11,134 bases of DNA, taken from an uncultured Prevotella sp. (lineage in GTDB: Bacteria; Bacteroidota; Bacteroidia; Bacteroidales; Bacteroidaceae). The stretch lies in contig UQWP01000089.1 in the NCBI GenBank assembly GCA_900544825.1, positions 1-11,134 of the forward strand, written 5' to 3'. The position numbers and the translations under genes were made by a program. Of the stretch, positions 5,536-11,134 are shown one piece after another. Numbering within the stretch: position 1 is the first letter of the stretch; each line of letters opens with the position of its first letter. The notes beneath the pieces are model-generated. The model was not told the DNA's origin. It searched no databases and saw only the letters and a program-made list of their open reading frames with translations.

Positions 5536-6549
5536 TTATTTTCGAACAAGTTTGGTCAGATCATTGAAGATCTGGTCTTTGCGGTCGATGGTTCCGCGGC
5601 GGAACTTACCGTAAATCTTGGCCAAGTCGTTTTTCTTCTTGGTCAAGGCATATTTGTCGGTAATCACATTCTCTGCAGGCTCCTTGAAACCGGTGCTTCT
5701 GCCTTCCTCGTAGTTGAATACGATTCGGGTCATAGAGAGGTGGAGATGGTTGTCGCTGGTGGTTGCCACCAGCTGGTACTTGGTCTCCGAGCGGTCGAGG
5801 GAAATGAACGACTGGTTGAAGACAAACCATTCGTCCATAATGCAGGCGATAATCTGCTCGTTCTTGTTGTTTCTGTTCACCAGTGCGATGCGGCTGTTGA
5901 TGTTCTGCTCATTCTTGATGAGTTTGCTCATATATTGAAAAACTATATTGTAGATTTCGTCTGCACTCTTTCCGTTTGCCTGTGTGTCGAGAACAAATTC
6001 CACCTTTCCCTCGGCATTGAGCTGGATGGCTCCGGCCAGGTACTTCGGATCTTCCTTGAGCACCACGCCCTCGGCTGTCTTTTCCACCTTCTTCTCTTCT
6101 ACCTCCTCAGTCACGGTTGGCACAACCCATCCCGCACCTTCAGAAGTTCCGGTTGTATTCTGTTTCTTGGTGGCATTATCCTGGATCTTCATCGCAGGCA
6201 CCGTCTCTGTAGCTGGTACAGAAGTCTTGGTAGCAGGCTCCAGTTTAGTAGCAGGCACCGAATTCTCTGCATTTTTATTCAGCTTTTCAGCCTCCTGCTT
6301 CATTCTTTCTGCTTCAGCCTTCAATCTTTCAGCTTCCGCTTTCGTTTTCTCGGCTTCCGCCTTTATTTTTTCTGCTTCCGCCTTTACCTTGGCAGCTTCT
6401 GCCTGAGCCTTGGCTGCTTCCAGTGCCTTTTTGGCTTCCTCTAGCTCTTTTTGCGCCTTTTCCAATTGCTGCTCAGGAGTAAGCACATTCTGCGCCTGCA
6501 TGGTGAGGGCAGGAATCAGCATCAGTATTGAGATGAATATCTTTTTCAT
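5536..6549 (-). CDS. Exported coiled-coil protein with DUF4468-like domain
   Basis: A 337-aa protein. Residues 1-20 (MKKIFISILMLIPALTMQAQ) are a signal peptide. Residues about 26-95 are a Lys/Glu/Ala heptad region with five near-identical KAEAE(K/R)x units at 56-90, very likely a long helix or coiled coil. Residues 98-121 form a PAT-rich linker (VPAT, EPAT, VPAT, VPAM). The C-terminal half is globular. Its stretch from about 167 (LAGAIQLNAEGKVEFVLDT, then SADEIYNIVFQYMSKLI) resembles the DUF4468 domain, a Bacteroidota family of unknown role. This match is from memory and moderately sure. No catalytic motif or lipobox cysteine is seen, so it is probably periplasmic. It is the first gene of the minus block, starting 74 bp after a TAnnTTTG promoter core. 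Confidence 0.75.
   Translation of the reverse strand: MKKIFISILMLIPALTMQAQNVLTPEQQLEKAQKELEEAKKALEAAKAQAEAAKVKAEAEKIKAEAEKTKAEAERLKAEAERMKQEAEKLNKNAENSVPATKLEPATKTSVPATETVPAMKIQDNATKKQNTTGTSEGAGWVVPTVTEEVEEKKVEKTAEGVVLKEDPKYLAGAIQLNAEGKVEFVLDTQANGKSADEIYNIVFQYMSKLIKNEQNINSRIALVNRNNKNEQIIACIMDEWFVFNQSFISLDRSETKYQLVATTSDNHLHLSMTRIVFNYEEGRSTGFKEPAENVITDKYALTKKKNDLAKIYGKFRRGTIDRKDQIFNDLTKLVRK
6280..6384 (-). repeat. Five 21-bp in-frame repeats encoding KAEAE(K/R)x heptads
   Basis: Five consecutive 21-bp units encode residues 56-90 of the DUF4468-like protein. They read KAEAEKI, KAEAEKT, KAEAERL, KAEAERM and KQEAEKL. The units are similar but not identical at DNA level (plus-strand TTCTGCTTCCGCCTTTA and variants). 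Copy number could change by slippage in multiples of seven residues without shifting frame. Confidence 0.85.
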
Positions 6550-6622
6550 GATCTGTTGTTTAAATGTTTAATGTTTTGTCCTCCTCGTCCGAACACTGAA
6601 ACCCGGAGGCGCTTCTAACATA

Positions 6623-6630
6623 CAAAGGTA
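6623..6630 (-). promoter_or_regulatory. Promoter core for the DUF4468-like/porin block
   Basis: TACCTTTG on the minus strand matches the Bacteroidota -7 consensus TAnnTTTG. The expected -33 TTG is not evident at 19-21 bp, where the sequence is AT-rich. The implied leader is about 65-70 nt and contains CCTCC/GGAGG complementary segments (6580-6584 and 6605-6609) that could form a weak hairpin. Confidence 0.5.
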
Positions 6631-6736
6631 TAAAAATAACTTGATATATTTCTATAAGGAAGCGATTATTTATACATTCTTTTGCTAAGTTAACAATATT
6701 TTTTAGGGAAAACGCTCCTAGTTTCAAATATTTTCG

Positions 6737-6744
6737 TATCTTTG
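6737..6744 (+). promoter_or_regulatory. Promoter core for ftsY
   Basis: TATCTTTG matches TAnnTTTG exactly. It lies 21 bp before the ATG at 6766, implying a leader of only about 12-18 nt. No clear -33 TTTG lies at the usual spacing. It decides the start codon: a TTG inside this element cannot be the translation start if transcription begins after it. Confidence 0.55.
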
Positions 6745-6765
6745 CAAAAAATTATAGCTATAATT

Positions 6766-7719
6766 ATGGGATTATTCGGATTATTTAGCAACAAAAAAAA
6801 GGAAACTCTCGATAAAGGTCTCGAAAAGACCAAGGAGAGCGTGTTTGGAAAATTGGCTCGTGCGGTGGCTGGTAAGTCAACCGTAGATGATGACGTGCTC
6901 GATGATTTGGAGGAGGTACTCATCACGTCCGATGTGGGTGTGGAGACTACCGTGAAGATCATCCGTCGCATCGAAGAGCGCGTGGCAAGAGATAAGTATG
7001 TTTCTACCTCAGAACTCAACAGAATACTGAGAGAGGAGATTGCAAGCCTGCTGGAGGAAAACCATACCGATGATAATGAAAACTGGGATTTGCCTTCCGA
7101 CCATAAACTTTACGTGATTCTCGTAGTGGGTGTGAATGGTGTGGGCAAGACTACCACCATCGGAAAGCTCGCCTATCAGTTTAAGAAGGCTGGCAAGAAA
7201 GTGTATCTCGGTGCTGCCGATACCTTCCGTGCCGCTGCCGTGGAGCAGATCAGCATCTGGGGTGAGCGAGTAGGGGTGCCTGTGGTGAAGCAGCAGATGG
7301 GTTCCGACCCTGCTAGCGTGGCCTTTGATACCCTGCAGAGCGCCAAGGCGAACGGTGCCGACGTGGTGCTGATTGATACTGCCGGACGCCTTCATAATAA
7401 GGTGAATCTGATGAATGAGTTGAAGAAAATCAAGGAAGTGATGAAGAAGGTGATGCCTGAGGCTCCGGATGAGGTGATGCTCGTACTGGATGGAAGTACC
7501 GGACAGAACGCCTTCGAGCAGGCTAAGCAGTTTGCTGCCGTTACCAATATCTCTTCGCTCGCCATCACCAAGCTTGATGGAACAGCTAAGGGTGGTGTGG
7601 TAATCGGAATCTCCGACCAGCTCAAGGTGCCTGTGAAGTATATCGGACTGGGCGAGGGCATGGAGGATCTCCAGCTCTTCAATAAGTCTGAATTTGTTGA
7701 CTCCCTCTTTAAGCACTAG
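6766..7719 (+). CDS. ftsY: Signal recognition particle receptor FtsY
   Basis: A 317-aa SRP-family GTPase. It docks SRP-bound ribosomes at the inner membrane so that membrane proteins enter the Sec translocon. The N domain (about 1-90) contains DDVLDDLEEVLITSDVGVETT. The G domain has all the expected motifs: P-loop GVNGVGKTT (122-130), DTFRAAAVEQ, DTAGR (204-208), TKLDGTAKGG (from 268), and GLGEGMEDLQLF near the end. The acidic A domain of enterobacterial FtsY is missing; the protein opens MGLFGLFSNKKK, a short amphipathic, basic lead, as in other Bacteroidota. ATG 6766 gives this family-typical start. An upstream in-frame TTG (6742) lies inside the promoter core. rimO follows by 106 bp on the same strand, with no terminator between. 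Confidence 0.96.
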   Translation: MGLFGLFSNKKKETLDKGLEKTKESVFGKLARAVAGKSTVDDDVLDDLEEVLITSDVGVETTVKIIRRIEERVARDKYVSTSELNRILREEIASLLEENHTDDNENWDLPSDHKLYVILVVGVNGVGKTTTIGKLAYQFKKAGKKVYLGAADTFRAAAVEQISIWGERVGVPVVKQQMGSDPASVAFDTLQSAKANGADVVLIDTAGRLHNKVNLMNELKKIKEVMKKVMPEAPDEVMLVLDGSTGQNAFEQAKQFAAVTNISSLAITKLDGTAKGGVVIGISDQLKVPVKYIGLGEGMEDLQLFNKSEFVDSLFKH

Positions 7720-7745
7720 AATACAAATACTTAGAGGCTTTGAGG

Positions 7746-7795
7746 AAAGAATTAGATGTTGCTCGATGTAAAAATAGTCGAGAAAAGAATTAGAT
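7746..7795. repeat. 12-bp direct repeat between ftsY and rimO
   Basis: AAAGAATTAGAT occurs at 7746-7757 and 7784-7795, with starts 38 bp apart. Just downstream, AGGATAAG is repeated twice in the last 20 bp before the rimO ATG. No promoter core or hairpin accompanies them. They may be traces of local duplication in an AT-rich spacer. Confidence 0.5.
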
Positions 7796-7825
7796 TAAGA
7801 TTATTATAGGATAAGTAGGATAAGA

Positions 7826-9127
7826 ATGAAAAAAAATCAGATAGATATAGTAACCATGGGTTGCTCCAAGAATCTGGTGGACAGCGAGACCTTGATGAAG
7901 CTTTTCGAGGACAATGGCTACCACTGCGTTCACGACCCGAAACGCCCACAGGGTGAAATTGCCGTCATCAATACTTGCGGCTTTATCGAGGATGCCAAGC
8001 AGGAGAGCATCGATACTATCCTGGAGTTCATCCAGGCTAAGGAAGAGGGCCGACTCCACAAACTCTATGTGATGGGTTGCCTCTCGCAGCGTTACCAGAA
8101 GGAGCTGGAGGCTGAAATGCCAGAGGTGGATAAATTTTATGGTAAGTTTAATTATAAGGAGTTGCTCAAGGAACTGGGCAAGGCTGATGCGCCTGCATGC
8201 AGTGGAACCCGCCATCTCACTACTCCTCATCATTACGCCTATATCAAGATTTCTGAAGGTTGCAACCGCCGCTGTGCGTATTGCGCCATTCCTATCATCA
8301 CCGGCAAGCACGTTTCCCGTCCGATGGATGAAATCCTCGATGAGGTGCGCCAGCTGGTAAACGATGGTGTGAAGGAATTCCAGATCATCGCCCAGGAGCT
8401 CACCTATTATGGCGTGGACCTGGATGGCAAGCATCACATCACCGAACTCATCAGCCGCATGGCGGATATTCCGGGTGTGAAGTGGATCCGTCTGCACTAT
8501 GCTTATCCTAACCAGTTCCCGCTCGATCTGCTTGATGTGATGCGCGAGAAGCCAAACGTATGCAAGTATCTGGACATCGCCCTGCAGCATATCAGCGACA
8601 ACATGCTCAACAGAATGCATCGCCACGTGAGCAAGCAGGAAACCATCGATCTGCTCAAGACCATCCGTGAGCGTGTCCCTGGTATTCATATCCGCACCAC
8701 TCTGATGGTAGGATTCCCTGGCGAGACTCAGGAAGACTTCCACGAGTTGCTCGAATTCGTTCGTACTCAGCGCTTTGAGCGTATGGGCGCCTTCGCTTAT
8801 TCTGAGGAGGAGGGTACCTACAGTGCCAATAACTACGAGGATGATGTTCCTGCTGAGGTGAAGCAGCGCCGTCTTGACGAACTGATGATTCTGCAGCAGG
8901 AAATCAGCGCTGAGGTAGAGGCAGAGAAAGTGGGCAAGGTACTGAAGGTGATTATCGACCGCAAGGAGGGTGATTACTATATCGGAAGAACCGAATTCTG
9001 CTCGCCAGAGGTGGATCCTGAGGTGCTGATCAAGGCAGGAGAGAAGCGCCTGCGCGTGGGTTGCTTCTACAATGTGATGATAACCCAGAGCGAGGAGTTT
9101 GATCTCTACGGAGAAGTGGTAAAGTAA
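7826..9127 (+). CDS. rimO: Ribosomal protein S12 methylthiotransferase RimO
   Basis: A 433-aa radical-SAM enzyme that adds a methylthio group to the conserved aspartate of ribosomal protein S12. The N-terminal UPF0004 domain carries the auxiliary [4Fe-4S] cysteines C13 (TMGCSKN), C51 (NTCGFI) and C85 (MGCLSQRY). The radical-SAM cluster motif CxxxCxxC is C146-C150-C153 in GCNRRCAYCAIP. The GFPGETQEDF segment is typical of this family. A C-terminal TRAM domain from about residue 370 ends YGEVVK. MSKNLVDSE-like wording after C13 (SKNLVDSETL) distinguishes RimO from MiaB, and length fits RimO (about 430-440). HU follows after 27 bp, so the two are likely co-transcribed. No Shine-Dalgarno is obvious; the lead is GGATAAGA. 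Confidence 0.95.
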   Translation: MKKNQIDIVTMGCSKNLVDSETLMKLFEDNGYHCVHDPKRPQGEIAVINTCGFIEDAKQESIDTILEFIQAKEEGRLHKLYVMGCLSQRYQKELEAEMPEVDKFYGKFNYKELLKELGKADAPACSGTRHLTTPHHYAYIKISEGCNRRCAYCAIPIITGKHVSRPMDEILDEVRQLVNDGVKEFQIIAQELTYYGVDLDGKHHITELISRMADIPGVKWIRLHYAYPNQFPLDLLDVMREKPNVCKYLDIALQHISDNMLNRMHRHVSKQETIDLLKTIRERVPGIHIRTTLMVGFPGETQEDFHELLEFVRTQRFERMGAFAYSEEEGTYSANNYEDDVPAEVKQRRLDELMILQQEISAEVEAEKVGKVLKVIIDRKEGDYYIGRTEFCSPEVDPEVLIKAGEKRLRVGCFYNVMITQSEEFDLYGEVVK

Positions 9128-9154
9128 CGTGGGAAGTAATATTTTGACATCAGA

Positions 9155-9448
9155 ATGAATAACAAGGAGTATATTGCAGAACTTGCTCAGCAGACTGGCT
9201 ATTCGCAGGACGACACCCAGAAGATGGTGCGTAAGGTGATAGATGCTATGATTGCTGAATTTGAGGATGGGGAGGCTGTCTCCATCCCCAACTTTGGTAC
9301 GTTTGAGGTAAAGAAGCGCTTGGAGCGTGTGGTTGTCAACCCTACTACCAAGAAGCGCCAGCTTGTTCCGCCTAAGCTCGTACTCGGTTTCCGCCCTGTG
9401 GCCAGTGTCAAGGAAAAACTGAAGAATGGAGGTGAAGACTATGAGTAA
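9155..9448 (+). CDS. HU-family DNA-binding protein
   Basis: A 97-aa protein with the whole HU/IHF fold. The helical N-terminus is NKEYIAELAQQTGYSQDDTQKMVRKVIDAMI, then the beta segment VSIPNFGTFEVKKR, an arm region with VVNPTTKKRQLVPP in place of the usual RNPxTG, and the closing GFRPVASVKEKL helix. It should bind and bend DNA as a dimer in the nucleoid. The Pro in the arm that intercalates into DNA is plausibly the one in VNP, but the arm is less standard than in canonical HU. It ends EDYE, overlapping the next gene by 8 bp (ATGAGTAA), which points to translational coupling. That gene begins with a second HU domain, so a heterodimer of the two is possible. Confidence 0.92.
   Translation: MNNKEYIAELAQQTGYSQDDTQKMVRKVIDAMIAEFEDGEAVSIPNFGTFEVKKRLERVVVNPTTKKRQLVPPKLVLGFRPVASVKEKLKNGGEDYE
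9428..9433 (+). promoter_or_regulatory. Strong Shine-Dalgarno that decides the start of the HU-LysM gene
   Basis: GGAGGT lies 7 nt before ATG 9441, an ideal Shine-Dalgarno spacing and rare in this window. It supports 9441 over the in-frame ATG at 9426, whose first bases overlap this site. The site is inside the last codons of the upstream HU gene. Confidence 0.75.
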
Positions 9449-11081
9449 GATTAGTTTAAGCGACTTGGCGCAGCGCCTGGCAGAGAAGTCGGGAATCAGT
9501 CAGCAGGATGCCGAACTGTTTATCAGAAAGATGTTTGATGTTGCCAACGAGGGTCTTCAGTCTGATAAGCTCGTGAAGATGAAGTGGCTGGGTACCTTTA
9601 AGGTAATGGCGGTGAAGGATCGTGAGAGCGTGGATGTGAACACGGGCGAGCGTATCATCATCGAGGGCCGTGACAAGATTTCCTTCACGCCCGATAATAT
9701 TCTGAAGGAGATTGTGAACAAGCCTTTTGCTCAGTTTGAGACCGTTGTGGTGAATGATGGTGTGGATTTTGATGAAATAGACAGGAAATTCGAGAATGCT
9801 GATGAGGTTTCATCGCCTGAGGAGGTTTTTGAGTCAAAGAATGATTCTGTATCAGAAAATGTTTCTGATACAGCAGATTCTTCTGGGGTGGCTTTTGGTG
9901 AGCAGGAATCTCTGGAAACAAGCGGTGTTATTGATTTCCTGGATGAAGAAAACGATGCTCCTGTTAGCGATGAAATGATAGTAATAGGAGAGGAACTGCC
10001 TCAGGAAAATGTAGCTGAACCGGAAGAAAAGAAACCGGAAGTTTCTGAACCTGCTACTTCTGAATCGGAAGATAGGGAATCTGAAGTTCCTGCTCAGGAT
10101 GAGGTTGAGCTTGTTGTTTCTGATGAAGCAAAAGAATCGACTTTAACAGAGGAAACTCCTATTGCAGAGAAAGCTTCTTCAGATGAGGAAAACACTATTA
10201 CAGAAACTCCTATTGCAGAGAAAGTTCCTTCTGATGAGGAAAACTCTATTACAGAAACTCCTATTGCAGAGAAAGCTTCTTCAGATGAGGAAACTTCTTT
10301 GGATGAGGGAACTGATAAGCGGCATGTTGTATTGCCTCGTTCTTTGGTTATTGCAGCGAGCGTAGTATTCCTGGCAATGATAGGAGGCATCGGTTGGTTT
10401 GCTTTCAATTATGGCAAGATGGCTGCCCAGCGTGATCATCTCGCAATGCAATTGGATAATTACCAGCAGACACCGACAGAGAAGAAGTCACCAGCCAAGT
10501 CTGCCCCAACGCAGGAAGAGATTCTTCGCAAGAAAGCTATCGAGGATAGCGTAAGAATGGCGCAGGCAAGCGAAGCCGTCAAGAAAGCCGAAAATGCCGA
10601 GCAGAATATGGATGCTGCTGCAGACAATCAATCAATTGATGTAAAATCGGCTGAGGCTAAGAAGAATTTGGAAGCCAAGAAGCTCGAAGATACAAAGAAA
10701 CTGGTTGATGCAAAAAAGCAGGCTGAAGCCAAGAAGAAATTGGCAGATGCTAAGAAACTTGCAGAAACCAAGAAGTTGCAGGAAGCTAAAAAGCTTGCAG
10801 AAGCCAAGAAGAAAGAAGAAGCCAGAAAACAGGCTGAGAAGCATTCTTCCAAGGCAAGCAGCAAATACGACCAGGATGCCCGTGTTCGAACCGGAGCCTA
10901 TCGTATCATTGGCGTTTCCGAGGTTGTAACGGCAAGAGAAGGACAATCCATCAAGTCGCTCAGTCAAAAGTACTTAGGACCAGGAATGGAGTGCTACGTA
11001 GAAGCGCTGAATGGTACTTCCCAGTTGAAGCCAGGTCAGAAAGTCAAGATTCCGAAGTTGGAATTGAAGAAAAAGAAATAG
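9441..11081 (+). CDS. HU domain, membrane helix and LysM-like domain protein
   Basis: A 546-aa protein. Residues 1-95 are an HU/IHF-type domain (SLSDLAQRLAEKSGISQQDA, MKWLGTFKVMAV, then DVNTGERIIIEGRDKISFTP). Residues about 100-295 are acidic and disordered, and include three 17-residue repeats at 239-289. One membrane helix follows at 302-325 (LVIAASVVFLAMIGGIGWF) with no N-terminal signal peptide. Residues about 400-473 are Lys/Ala/Glu-rich and helix-prone (AEAKK, DAKK and similar units). The C-terminus (about 483-546) looks like a LysM module: YRIIGV, EGQSIKSLSQKYLG, ALNGTSQLKPGQKVKIPKL, then KKKK. The likely topology is DNA-binding end in the cytoplasm and LysM end in the periplasm against peptidoglycan. 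HU-membrane-SPOR proteins of Bacteroidota have been described; here the wall module is LysM-like. Domain calls are from sequence patterns; the linker role is inference. Confidence 0.8.
   Translation: MSKISLSDLAQRLAEKSGISQQDAELFIRKMFDVANEGLQSDKLVKMKWLGTFKVMAVKDRESVDVNTGERIIIEGRDKISFTPDNILKEIVNKPFAQFETVVVNDGVDFDEIDRKFENADEVSSPEEVFESKNDSVSENVSDTADSSGVAFGEQESLETSGVIDFLDEENDAPVSDEMIVIGEELPQENVAEPEEKKPEVSEPATSESEDRESEVPAQDEVELVVSDEAKESTLTEETPIAEKASSDEENTITETPIAEKVPSDEENSITETPIAEKASSDEETSLDEGTDKRHVVLPRSLVIAASVVFLAMIGGIGWFAFNYGKMAAQRDHLAMQLDNYQQTPTEKKSPAKSAPTQEEILRKKAIEDSVRMAQASEAVKKAENAEQNMDAAADNQSIDVKSAEAKKNLEAKKLEDTKKLVDAKKQAEAKKKLADAKKLAETKKLQEAKKLAEAKKKEEARKQAEKHSSKASSKYDQDARVRTGAYRIIGVSEVVTAREGQSIKSLSQKYLGPGMECYVEALNGTSQLKPGQKVKIPKLELKKKK
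10155..10307 (+). repeat. Three 51-bp tandem repeats inside the HU-LysM gene
   Basis: Units lie at 10155-10205, 10206-10256 and 10257-10307, each starting ACTCCTATTGCAGAGAAAG. They encode 17-residue units beginning TPIAEK and continuing (A/V)(S/P)SDEE, in the acidic cytoplasmic linker. The third diverges at its end. Copy number could vary without breaking the frame. Confidence 0.92.
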
Positions 11082-11082
11082 A

Positions 11083-11115
11083 GGGTGTGTCATAAGTCCA
11101 TGACGCACCCTTTTT
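11083..11115 (+). terminator. Rho-independent terminator ending the ftsY-HU block
   Basis: GGGTGTGTCAT (11083-11093) pairs with ATGACGCACCC (11100-11110), an 11-bp stem with one G-U pair and a 6-nt loop, followed by TTTTT. It begins 2 bp after the stop codon of the HU-LysM gene. Confidence 0.93.
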
Positions 11116-11134
11116 CTATCTATAATTTTCCGTA

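Noticed and set aside
6742..6765. FtsY start at TTG 6742
   Set aside because: The TTG is part of the TATCTTTG promoter core, and the protein family starts at MGLFGLF (6766).
9426..9440. HU-LysM start at ATG 9426
   Set aside because: A strong GGAGGT site lies just after it at the right distance for ATG 9441.

Overview
The window looks like the chromosome of a gut or oral Bacteroidota, most likely the Prevotella/Segatella group. The genes match families I know from that phylum: a YugP-type metallopeptidase, a Porin_10-type 'putative porin', a DUF4468-like protein, MenA, and an ftsY-rimO-HU cluster. Three intergenic sites carry the Bacteroidota promoter core TAnnTTTG, and true Shine-Dalgarno sites are almost absent. 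The genus is inferred from gene content and sequence feel, not from a search.

Layout. Positions 2-358 (+) hold the 3' end of a YugP-type membrane zinc metallopeptidase. From 359 to 919 there is no protein gene of normal size. That stretch holds two strong hairpin terminators and, on the minus strand, a well-formed promoter followed by about 310 nt of structured sequence that ends in a terminator. I read this as a candidate non-coding RNA. From 6549 down to 920 runs a minus-strand block: DUF4468-like coiled-coil protein, a small two-helix membrane protein, the putative porin, a terminator-like hairpin, menA, and an HD-domain hydrolase. From 6766 to 11081 runs a plus-strand block: ftsY, rimO, an HU-family protein, and a 546-aa protein joining an HU domain, a membrane helix, a Lys/Ala/Glu-rich segment and a LysM-like domain. 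A canonical terminator ends that block at 11083-11115. The two blocks diverge from 6550-6765, which carries a promoter core for each direction.

How the genes fit together. The minus block is mostly envelope: two exported or membrane proteins, an outer-membrane barrel, and menaquinone synthesis for anaerobic respiration. The plus block combines membrane protein targeting (FtsY), ribosome modification (RimO, on protein S12) and nucleoid proteins. The last gene may join nucleoid and cell wall physically: its N-terminus should bind DNA in the cytoplasm and its C-terminus should bind peptidoglycan in the periplasm.

The items most worth following up are the HU-membrane-LysM protein, the 503-811 RNA, the 20-bp palindrome before the HD gene, and the short tandem duplications at both ends of the porin gene. 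I see no mobile element, CRISPR array, tRNA, rRNA or defence system.
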